From: Candidatus Zixiibacteriota bacterium
GTDB lineage: Bacteria > Zixibacteria > MSB-5A5 > GN15 > JAAZOE01
Direction of reading: 5' to 3'
Length of the DNA stretch: 5,462 nt
NCBI GenBank assembly: GCA_012797915.1
Contig: JAAZOE010000113.1
Span: 1 to 5,462 of the forward strand
Position numbers and translations under genes: made by a program. This document shows positions 1 through 5,462 of this stretch, one piece after another. Within the stretch, counting starts at the first letter, position 1, and each line of letters starts with the position of its first letter. Below the pieces are notes generated by a model. The model saw only the letters and a program-made list of their open reading frames with translations, was not told the origin of the DNA and did no database searches.

Positions 1-1
1 G

Positions 2-1057
2 CAGGAGTTGGGGACGCAGTTGGGGAAGGCCGGGCGGTACCCGGAGGCCCTCACCGCGTTCAGCCGATCGGTCGAACTGAAAACCGACAAATCGAACGTC
101 GGCGCCATGATGGGACTGGCCGCCACGTTCGATGCCCTGGATTCCCTGTCCCGCGCGGAAGAAACGATCGCTCGGGCCATCGCGCTGGATTCCACCGATG
201 TCCGCATCTTTCGTCAGATGCTGGCCATGTATATCGGCCGGCACGATATCCCCAAGGCGATCGCCGCGTCGGAAAAACTGGCCGCCCTGCTCCCGATGGA
301 CTGGATGGTGCATCGGCGGATGGGAGTGCTGCTCTATAGCGACAATCAACTGGAACGGGCCGATTCCTTGTTCCGCAGCCGAATCGAAGCCGGCGATGAG
401 GATGCCCTGAATTATTTTTATCGCGGCCTGGTGGCGATGCGACAAAAACGGGCGGTCGAGGCCAGGGATTTCTTCGCCGGCACGGTGGCAAGAGACAGCG
501 GATTCGTCGATGGCTGGGTGTATCTGGCCGCGGCCTATCGGGAAACGGACAGCATCGATATGGCCGTCACGGTGCTGAAGCGCGGCCTGCCGTACGGCGT
601 GGAGGCCCAGGACAAAATCCGTCTTCTCTATGCGCTGGGGTCGACCGAGGAACGGGCCGGGCGGTTCGACTCGGCCGTGGCCGTCTTTGAACAACTGCTG
701 GCCATCGATTCCACGCATCCCCCGGCGCTCAATTACCTGGGGTATATGCTGGCCGACCGCGGTGAGCGCCTGCCGTACGCTCAGGAATTAATCGAACGGG
801 CGTTGCTCGCGGATTCGGCCAACGGCGCCTATCTCGACAGTTACGGCTGGGTCCTGTTCAAACAGGGCCGGTATGAACAGGCGCTGACGCAACTGCTGAA
901 AGCGGCGGAGTACATCTCCACCGATGCCGTCGTCTTTGATCACCTGGGCGACGTCTATCGGGCCCTGGGCAAGGACGCGGAAGCCCGTCGATACTACCAA
1001 AAGGCTCTGGATATCGACCCCAAGAACTCGACCGTGGAGGAGAAGCTGAAGCGGTGA
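2..1057 (+). CDS. Tetratricopeptide-repeat (TPR) protein, 3' part (start lies before the window)
   Basis: The reading frame is open to the left edge (CAG GAG precede the first possible TTG at 8), and the first visible residues already form a TPR helix, so the true start lies outside the window. The visible 351 residues are almost entirely TPR-like helix pairs, about ten of them, at spacings near 34 residues. Examples are LGKAGRYPEALTAFSRSVEL (about residues 7-26), RAGRFDSAVAVFEQLLAID (218-236) and ALGKDAEARRYYQKALDIDP (321-340). The last hundred residues, with LNYLGYMLADRGER, AYLDSYGWVLFKQGRYEQAL and DHLGDVYRALGK, match a C-terminal TPR block common in envelope-associated bacterial TPR proteins. 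TPRs are protein-binding scaffolds with no catalytic activity, so the partner is unknown. Whether it has a signal peptide cannot be seen. Its TGA overlaps the ATG of the lipoprotein gene, which points to a shared transcript. Fold is well supported; cellular role is not. Confidence 0.93.
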   Translation, partial: QELGTQLGKAGRYPEALTAFSRSVELKTDKSNVGAMMGLAATFDALDSLSRAEETIARAIALDSTDVRIFRQMLAMYIGRHDIPKAIAASEKLAALLPMDWMVHRRMGVLLYSDNQLERADSLFRSRIEAGDEDALNYFYRGLVAMRQKRAVEARDFFAGTVARDSGFVDGWVYLAAAYRETDSIDMAVTVLKRGLPYGVEAQDKIRLLYALGSTEERAGRFDSAVAVFEQLLAIDSTHPPALNYLGYMLADRGERLPYAQELIERALLADSANGAYLDSYGWVLFKQGRYEQALTQLLKAAEYISTDAVVFDHLGDVYRALGKDAEARRYYQKALDIDPKNSTVEEKLKR

Positions 1058-2772
1058 TGGCGCATGGGGGGAAACGGCCTCGGGTGTGGTGGTCGGCCTT
1101 GGCGGGAATACTTCTTCTTCTGGGGTGCGCCAAGTCAATCGCTCCGCCGGGCGGCCCGATCGACCGGACGCCGCCCAAAATCGTCAGCTCGGTTCCACCG
1201 TCGGGAACGACCAACCTTCCGCTCGACTCGCGGGTAGTCATTCAATTCTCCGAAGCGATAGAACCCCGCAATCCCGAGCAATCGGTTTTTATCTCCCCGC
1301 AGACGGACCCGGCCCCGAAACTGTCGGTGAAAGGGGATCGTCTGGAAATCGGTTTTCCGGGGGGATTGGAACCCGACAAGACCTATATCGTTACGGTGGG
1401 CGCCGACCTGAAGGATGCGCATGCGGTCGGCCTGGCGCAATCAGTCAGTCTGGCGTTCGCCACCGGCGCCATCATCGATTCCGGATCGATTGCGGGGACG
1501 GTGTATGAACAGGGAAAGCCGAAAGCCGGAGTCAGTCTGGCGCTGTTCGAAAAGGCCCCGGACGAATCCGCGCCGATCGATTCCCTGATTCCGGATTACC
1601 TCACGCAGAGCGGGACGGACGGCACCTTCGCCTTCCGCTATCTGCCCATGCGGCCGTATGTCCTGATTGCCTTCGACGACCAGCGTAAGAACCGACGAAT
1701 CAATCCCGCCAGGGAAACGATCGGCATTCCTTTCAAGAACACGGTGATCGATTCCGGCCGGTCGTCCCTGGAAGGGATCGACATCCAGATGGTCCGCCAG
1801 GAGGCGGCCGAGGTCGGCCTGAAATCGGTGACCGTGAACCCGGACCATTTGATCAAGGCGCGCTTCAATCAGAAACTGACCCAGCGTCAGGCGAAAGCGC
1901 TTTTTAATACCGCGGATATCCGGGCGACGGCGGGGGACACCCTACCGGTGAAACCGGCGGCCTTCGTTCCCATCACCCCGTATCCATCATCCGATTTTCT
2001 GCTGTTGACCGAGAGCCTCGCGCCGGGAAGCACCTACCGGATCCGCTTCGACCAGCGGGTTCTCGCTCCGAGCGTGGCCGATTCGCTGCGGTATCTTCTC
2101 GGCGATTGTACGGCCACCGCGGGAGCCGATGCCGCGCCGCCGACCATACTGGAAAGTTCCCCCGCCGATAAGGCGACTGGAGTGTCGATCGATTCGCTCT
2201 TCCGTTTCCGTTTCTCCGAGCCGCTCGATACCGCGAGTCTGGGAACGGCTCTTCGAGTTGTAGATTCCCTCGGCGATACGGCGCTCGTGCCGTTGATTGC
2301 CGAGGACCCCTTCACCTGGTCCGGGCGGCCGACGGCTCCATTGACCGGCGGACGCGGGTACGCCCTGCGACTGGACGGCCCCGCCATCCGCGACCGAAGC
2401 GGAAATCGGTTGAGCGACTCCGCGGTCACGACCACTTTCGTGACGCTGGACCCGGCGGTGCTGGGGCAGATCAGCGGCGATATCCGGATGACCTCGATCC
2501 CCGACTCGTCCGCTCCGGTGGTGGTGACGTTTGTTCCGGCCGGGCAGGGGACGCGGCGGGAGATGGCGCTGGCGGCCGGCGTTCGGCAGTACCTGGCCGA
2601 TTTGGCGCCAGGGTATTACACCGTCAATGCCTTCGTGGATATCGACGCCGACGGTATCTATAGCGCCGGATCGATTGTCCCGTTTCGACCGGCCGAACCC
2701 TTCACGACGCGTGCCGACACCATCCGCGTCCGGAGTCGCTTCGAATCCGCGGGGATACTCATCGAATTCTAG
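1057..2772 (+). CDS. Ig-like (SbsA/Big_5-type) domain lipoprotein
   Basis: A 571-residue probable exported lipoprotein. A basic N-terminus (KRPR, residues 6-9) is followed by a hydrophobic stretch and the lipobox L21-L22-G23-C24; Ala at +2 does not suggest inner-membrane retention. A Pro/Gly linker follows (PPGGPIDRTPP, 30-40). Visible modules are: a Big_5/SbsA Ig-like domain at about 37-137 (IVSSVPPSGTTNLPLDSRVVI, FSEAIEP); a carboxypeptidase-regulatory-like beta domain at about 142-240 (GSIAGTVYEQGKPKAGV, GTDGTFAFRYLP); an unassigned beta-rich part at about 245-350; a second Big_5 domain at about 359-464 (PPTILESSPADKATGV, FRFSEPLD); and a C-terminal beta domain at about 468-571 with LAPGYYTVNAFVDIDADG. 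Such proteins are thought to be structural or adhesive at the outer membrane; no catalytic motif is visible. I chose ATG 1057 over GTG 1054: it overlaps the upstream TGA by one base, and GGAGG at 1036-1040 is rather distant, so initiation is probably by coupling. Exact function is unknown. Confidence 0.88.
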   Translation: MAHGGKRPRVWWSALAGILLLLGCAKSIAPPGGPIDRTPPKIVSSVPPSGTTNLPLDSRVVIQFSEAIEPRNPEQSVFISPQTDPAPKLSVKGDRLEIGFPGGLEPDKTYIVTVGADLKDAHAVGLAQSVSLAFATGAIIDSGSIAGTVYEQGKPKAGVSLALFEKAPDESAPIDSLIPDYLTQSGTDGTFAFRYLPMRPYVLIAFDDQRKNRRINPARETIGIPFKNTVIDSGRSSLEGIDIQMVRQEAAEVGLKSVTVNPDHLIKARFNQKLTQRQAKALFNTADIRATAGDTLPVKPAAFVPITPYPSSDFLLLTESLAPGSTYRIRFDQRVLAPSVADSLRYLLGDCTATAGADAAPPTILESSPADKATGVSIDSLFRFRFSEPLDTASLGTALRVVDSLGDTALVPLIAEDPFTWSGRPTAPLTGGRGYALRLDGPAIRDRSGNRLSDSAVTTTFVTLDPAVLGQISGDIRMTSIPDSSAPVVVTFVPAGQGTRREMALAAGVRQYLADLAPGYYTVNAFVDIDADGIYSAGSIVPFRPAEPFTTRADTIRVRSRFESAGILIEF

Positions 2773-2776
2773 GAGG
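2771..2776 (+). promoter_or_regulatory. Strong Shine-Dalgarno of the MscS-family gene
   Basis: AGGAGG lies 5 bases before the ATG at 2782, and its first two bases are part of the TAG stop of the lipoprotein gene. Terminating ribosomes therefore finish on top of the next ribosome-binding site. This fixes the channel's start codon and suggests efficient translation from the shared transcript. Confidence 0.85.
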
Positions 2777-2781
2777 TTCCC

Positions 2782-3867
2782 ATGCCCACGGAATTCCATC
2801 CGGCCACGCCGGGTGAGGCGCTGACCTTTGCGGCCGTCATCATCGCCGCGGCGGTGGTGGCGGCCTTTCTCTCGCGGATTATCCTCAAGATGATCGGCCG
2901 CCGGATTGCCAGCCGCACCAGAACCGAAATCGACGACATCATCATCGAGGCCATTGCCCGGCCGATTTTTTACCTGGTTCTCCTGGGCGGGCTGGAATTC
3001 GAACTGCGCTATCTGGCGCGGGTGTTCCCGGAAGCGCCGGCCGAGGCGTTCGTCGTCCTGCACGGCATCAAGTTCACCCTGGGGGCGGTGGTGGCCGGGT
3101 GGCTGGTGATTCGTCTGATCAACGGGAGCATCCGCTGGTACGGCCACCATATCGCCGTGAAAACGGAAACGCGCATCGACGAGGAGTTCATTCCCATCGT
3201 CGACCGCATCGTCAAACTGGTCGTGTTCATCCTGGTCCTGATGTCGATCCTGTCGCATTTTCAAGTCGATATCAAGGGCCTGGTGGCCGTGCTGGGGGTC
3301 GGTTCGCTGGCCGTCGCTCTGGCGGCGCAGGATACGCTTTCCAACATGATCGCCGGATTCATTCTGATGCTGGACCGGCCGTTTCGGGTGGGCGACCGGA
3401 TCGCCCTGCCGAACGGCCGGCGGGTCGACGTTCATGAAATCGGCCTTCGGTCGACGAAGTTCCTGACCTTCGACCACACCATCATCATCATCCCCAACGC
3501 CGAGATCGCCAAGATGACGATCGACAACATCAGTTACCCCGGTCCGCGGCTGCGGGTGCGGGTGGATGTGGGCGTGGCCTATGGTTCCGATATTGACAAG
3601 GTCAAGGGGCTTCTGGCCGAGGCGGCGTCCGGCCATCCGGCCGTCCTGGCCAACCCGGCCCCGACGGTCAGCCTCGTGAAAATGGGCGAATCATCCCTGG
3701 ATTTCAGCCTCTTCGCCCAGGTTGCGGCCTATCAGGACGAATGGACCACGGGCAATGAGATCCGGGAACGAATCCTGAAAATATTCCAACGGGAAAAGAT
3801 AGAAATACCCTATCCGCAACGAACGATTCATATCGCCGCGGCCAAAGACGAACCATCCACTCCATAG
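2782..3867 (+). CDS. MscS-family mechanosensitive ion channel
   Basis: This 361-residue inner-membrane protein should open under membrane tension to release solutes during hypo-osmotic shock. Predicted membrane segments lie at about 12-37, 62-80, 90-111, 141-160 and the pore helix at about 166-196; that is two more than the three of E. coli MscS. The pore helix (AVLGVGSLAVALAAQDTLSN, 169-188) aligns with E. coli TM3: both gate leucines are kept (L105 to L176, L109 to L180), as is Q112 (Q183). Kink glycine G113 is replaced by D184, a frequent variant in larger family members. After it come IAGFILMLDRPFRVGDRI, the beta-domain signature EIGLRSTKF (219-227) and IPNAEI (237-242), then the cytoplasmic alpha/beta domain, ending in EIPYPQRTIHI (341-351), the usual MscS terminus. 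The gene sits 9 bases after the lipoprotein gene. Family assignment is firm; the exact subgroup and ion or solute preference are not readable. Confidence 0.96.
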   Translation: MPTEFHPATPGEALTFAAVIIAAAVVAAFLSRIILKMIGRRIASRTRTEIDDIIIEAIARPIFYLVLLGGLEFELRYLARVFPEAPAEAFVVLHGIKFTLGAVVAGWLVIRLINGSIRWYGHHIAVKTETRIDEEFIPIVDRIVKLVVFILVLMSILSHFQVDIKGLVAVLGVGSLAVALAAQDTLSNMIAGFILMLDRPFRVGDRIALPNGRRVDVHEIGLRSTKFLTFDHTIIIIPNAEIAKMTIDNISYPGPRLRVRVDVGVAYGSDIDKVKGLLAEAASGHPAVLANPAPTVSLVKMGESSLDFSLFAQVAAYQDEWTTGNEIRERILKIFQREKIEIPYPQRTIHIAAAKDEPSTP

Positions 3868-3902
3868 AACGGGGGGCGAGCGCTGGAATGGAGCGAGTAC
3901 GG

Positions 3903-3932
3903 AAGAAAGGCCGCCGCAGTGCGGCCTTTCTT
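3903..3932. terminator. Bidirectional Rho-independent terminator between convergent genes
   Basis: AAGAAAGGCCGC (3903-3914) pairs perfectly with GCGGCCTTTCTT (3921-3932), a 12-bp stem around a 6-base loop (CGCAGT). The GC-rich core is flanked by an A-run on the left and a T-run on the right, so either strand reads as a GC stem followed by TTTCTT. It lies 35 bases after the channel stop and 5 bases after the stop of the minus-strand OmpA-like gene, so it can end both transcripts. The U-tract is short and interrupted, so efficiency is uncertain. Confidence 0.87.
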
Positions 3933-3937
3933 GTAGC

Positions 3938-4567
3938 CTAGTTCTTCGAGGCGACCTCTGGTTTGCCCCACAGCTTCAAGGAGACCTTGCGCTGTTTGGC
4001 GTATGACGACGAGTTCTGTCCGTCGCCGATCCCGGCTTGGGCTTTTTTGGAGCCATAGCTGACCAGGAAGAGACGGAACAGATTGACGCCGTAATCGTCG
4101 ACCAGGTAGAACTTGGCCGCCGCGGCGCGACGATCCCCCAAGGCCAGATTGTATTCCTGGCTCCCGACCGGATCACAGTAGCCGCCGATTTCCATGACGG
4201 TGCTCCGGTCGGCCGTCATCTTCTGACCGGCTTGATCGAGGACTTCCCGGGCCGCCGTGGTGATCTCGGATGAGTTGAAATCGAAGTAGATTTCCCCTTC
4301 CCACAGGACCTGATAATCCTCGAATCCCTTGGCCTTGTTGATGGCCAAATCGGCTTTCTTCTCGATCTGCGCCGCCAGCGCCTGCAGGCGCTCGATGGCC
4401 ACGGCATTGGCATCGGCATCCTGCTGGACGGCGCTGATCGACGCCTCGGTTTTGGCGTGTTCCTCCGCCACGGTTTTGTTCACGTATCCCTTGGTGGCGC
4501 AGCCGCTCAGGAGCAGCAGGCTCACGCCGGCCAAAAGCACGACAAACACGGTGACAGGTCGTTTCAT
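3938..4567 (-). CDS. OmpA-domain (peptidoglycan-binding) lipoprotein
   Basis: A 209-residue lipoprotein that should tether the outer membrane to the peptidoglycan, in the manner of Pal or OmpA. The signal peptide starts MKRPVTVF and ends in lipobox L20-S21-G22-C23. Residues about 30-80 are Ala/Glu/Lys/Gln-rich and likely form an alpha-helical, possibly coiled-coil, spacer. The OmpA-like domain spans about 90-201: it opens with EIYFDFNSSEIT (92-103), and its core motif GYCDPVGSQEYNLALGDRRA (129-148) keeps the Asp (D132) and Arg (R147) that bind diaminopimelate in this family. VSYGSKKA (169-176) and KQRKVSLKLWG (191-201) follow; the usual NRRV is QRKV here. I chose ATG 4567 because GGAGG sits 4 bases upstream and the signal peptide starts there; a longer reading from TTG 4636 would place the signal peptide inside the protein and run through the promoter. 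It resembles Pal, but no tol genes are nearby, so I give no symbol. Confidence 0.93.
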   Translation of the reverse strand: MKRPVTVFVVLLAGVSLLLLSGCATKGYVNKTVAEEHAKTEASISAVQQDADANAVAIERLQALAAQIEKKADLAINKAKGFEDYQVLWEGEIYFDFNSSEITTAAREVLDQAGQKMTADRSTVMEIGGYCDPVGSQEYNLALGDRRAAAAKFYLVDDYGVNLFRLFLVSYGSKKAQAGIGDGQNSSSYAKQRKVSLKLWGKPEVASKN

Positions 4568-4571
4568 ATAT

Positions 4572-4576
4572 CCTCC
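4572..4576 (-). promoter_or_regulatory. Shine-Dalgarno of the OmpA-like lipoprotein gene
   Basis: On the minus strand GGAGG is followed by ATAT and then ATG (4567). It supports this ATG against the longer alternative start at TTG 4636. Confidence 0.8.
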
Positions 4577-4595
4577 AAGGTTTCCCTGCTTTTCG

Positions 4596-4624
4596 ATTAT
4601 ACACGGAAAAATCAGTGAAGACGA
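4596..4624 (-). promoter_or_regulatory. Putative sigma-70-type promoter of the OmpA-like gene
   Basis: The minus strand has a perfect TATAAT at 4601-4596. With a 17-base spacer, the -35 position (4624-4619) reads TCGTCT, only three of six matches to TTGACA. A transcript would start near 4589, giving a leader of about 20 bases with the Shine-Dalgarno. A run of seven A on the minus strand (4645-4639) lies at about -50 to -56, where an UP-element could act. A consensus TTGACA is present at 4636-4631 but 29 bases from TATAAT, too far for normal use. The call rests mainly on the -10 box and its location. Confidence 0.5.
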
Positions 4625-4647
4625 CAGCCGTGTCAACGTTTTTTTCG

Positions 4648-5451
4648 CTATTGTTTCAGGGCCCCGGCGGTGACGCCGGAGATAATCTGCCGCTGGAAGA
4701 CGAGGAAAACCGCCAGCACGGGGACGACCGCAACCACGGATCCGGCCATCAGTTGCGGCCAGTCGATAGACTGATATCCCAACAGCATGGCCAATGCCAC
4801 CGGCAGCGTGCGGTATTGCTCCGAGGAGGTCAGGATAAAAGGAAACAGGAAGCTGTTCCAGTTGGTCATGAAAACCTGGATGGCCAGAATCGCCAACACC
4901 GGACGGCAGAGCGGCATGACGATGCGAAACAGGATACGCAATTCCCCGGCGCCGTCGATCCGCCCCGCCTCCTCCAGCGACGTCGGCAGAGTCGATACGT
5001 ATTGTCGCACCAAAAAAACGCCTATCGGATTGACCAGCCAGGGCAGAATCAGGGCGCCGTAGCTGTCATACAACCCGATTTTGTTCATCAGGAGATAGAC
5101 CGGAATGATGACGATATGGACCGGCAGCATGAGGACGATCAGAATCGTGTAGAACCAGATTTTTCCGCCGGGCGCGATGCCCCTGGCCAGGGCATATCCG
5201 CAGGTGAAACAGAAGAGAACATTGGCGGCGGTGACGATGCCGGCGACCAGCAGGGAGTTGAACAGGTACCAGCCGAAGCGGTTGGCGCCGAAGATGTAGC
5301 CGAAATGAGCCGGTGTCAGGCCGCCCTGCGGCCCGGCGATACTGGCGGCGAACATCCAGACCAGCGGAAAGACCATGATCAGGCCGAGGATGATGAGCAC
5401 CAGGTGCAGGAAGAAACGCGAGGTGAGGCGGCCCGCGCGGTAGCGATTCAT
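4648..5451 (-). CDS. Carbohydrate ABC transporter permease, MalG-like (CUT1 family)
   Basis: A 267-residue inner-membrane permease of the binding-protein-dependent type. It would form the channel with a second permease, fed by a solute-binding protein and driven by an ATPase. About six membrane segments are visible (near 12-34, 62-84, 97-121, 130-149, 182-205, 234-255). The cytoplasmic EAA loop (EEAGRIDGAGELRILFRIVMP, residues 160-180, listed here by its ends EEAGRIDG and FRIVMP) contacts the ATPase; it reads EAG rather than EAA, with the conserved D166-G167 and P180 present. NWNSFLFPF (197-205) and the ending GVTAGALKQ are typical of MalG-type sugar permeases. The outer loop after the first membrane segment is short for the family. 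ATG 5451 is chosen because the preceding frame can end at a TGA overlapping it (ATGA), leaving no room for an independent Shine-Dalgarno in view. The partner genes lie beyond the right edge; the sugar cannot be inferred. Confidence 0.93.
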   Translation of the reverse strand: MNRYRAGRLTSRFFLHLVLIILGLIMVFPLVWMFAASIAGPQGGLTPAHFGYIFGANRFGWYLFNSLLVAGIVTAANVLFCFTCGYALARGIAPGGKIWFYTILIVLMLPVHIVIIPVYLLMNKIGLYDSYGALILPWLVNPIGVFLVRQYVSTLPTSLEEAGRIDGAGELRILFRIVMPLCRPVLAILAIQVFMTNWNSFLFPFILTSSEQYRTLPVALAMLLGYQSIDWPQLMAGSVVAVVPVLAVFLVFQRQIISGVTAGALKQ

Positions 5452-5462
5452 TTCAGTACTAC
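5448..5462 (-). CDS. Possible last codons of an upstream transporter gene (runs off the right edge)
   Basis: On the minus strand the frame GTA GTA CTG AAA TGA (5462-5448) ends in a stop that overlaps the permease ATG by four bases (ATGA). This overlap is typical of adjacent permease genes in sugar ABC operons, where a MalF-type permease precedes the MalG type. Only four codons are visible, and another frame has TAG at 5461-5459, so this rests on context alone. Confidence 0.3.
   Translation of the reverse strand, partial: VVLK

Noticed and set aside
1054..1056. GTG 1054 as start of the Ig-like lipoprotein
   Set aside because: The adjacent ATG 1057 gives a one-base stop/start overlap and is the stronger initiation codon; the difference is a single residue.
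1474..2195. Repeated ATCGATTC-type octamers in the lipoprotein gene
   Set aside because: They are in-frame Ile-Asp-Ser codons with a preferred codon choice at irregular spacing, not a DNA repeat with its own function.
1987..3636. Long open frame on the minus strand (549 codons) opposite the lipoprotein and channel genes
   Set aside because: It is antisense to two well-supported genes, and its product is low-complexity, rich in Asp, His, Arg and Gly, with no recognisable domain. Long antisense frames are expected in GC-rich DNA.
3882..3896. Small CGCT/AGCG inverted repeat before the terminator
   Set aside because: A four-base stem with a seven-base loop is expected by chance and adds nothing to the adjacent 12-bp hairpin.
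4568..4636. Longer start (TTG 4636) for the OmpA-like lipoprotein
   Set aside because: It would put 23 residues before the signal peptide and run through the TATAAT and Shine-Dalgarno. ATG 4567 has a proper ribosome-binding site and lipoprotein signal.
4606..4646. A-run and T-run on the minus strand able to pair as a hairpin after the permease gene
   Set aside because: The stem would be all A-T with a long loop and no following U-tract, so it is not a credible terminator.

Overview
The window is a compact stretch, GC-rich by eye, of what looks like a diderm (Gram-negative type) bacterial chromosome. It holds five protein genes in two convergent groups. Two proteins have lipoboxes, and one of these carries an OmpA-type peptidoglycan-binding domain, which together imply an outer membrane. 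The layout of the Ig-like lipoprotein (CxxxxxPPGGPxDxTPP after the lipidated Cys, and an Asp-rich loop near the C-terminus) resembles proteins common in Bacteroidetes and related FCB-group or candidate phyla such as Zixibacteria. That placement is a recollection-based inference with low confidence; no rRNA or marker gene is present to settle it.

Left part, + strand (1-3867): the 3' end of a tetratricopeptide-repeat gene, an Ig-like/SbsA-type lipoprotein gene whose ATG overlaps the TPR stop by one base, and an MscS-family mechanosensitive channel gene that starts 9 bases later behind a strong AGGAGG. The tight spacing says the three are co-transcribed and probably translationally coupled. All three products suit the cell envelope: a TPR scaffold, a surface or periplasmic lipoprotein, and an inner-membrane osmotic valve. 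No common pathway is proven.

Middle (3868-3937): a short convergent intergenic region with a perfect 12-bp stem flanked by T-rich runs on both strands. It is well placed to terminate both gene groups.

Right part, - strand (3938-5462): an OmpA-domain lipoprotein gene with its own promoter-like region and Shine-Dalgarno. Upstream of it is a complete MalG-type (CUT1) sugar ABC transporter permease gene. The permease start appears to overlap the end of another gene lying beyond the right edge, probably the partner permease.

I found no RNA genes, CRISPR arrays, mobile elements or tandem repeats, and no clear novel system. The observations worth a second look are modest: the coupled TPR/Ig-lipoprotein/MscS cluster, the bidirectional terminator, and the unusual ompA-like promoter region.
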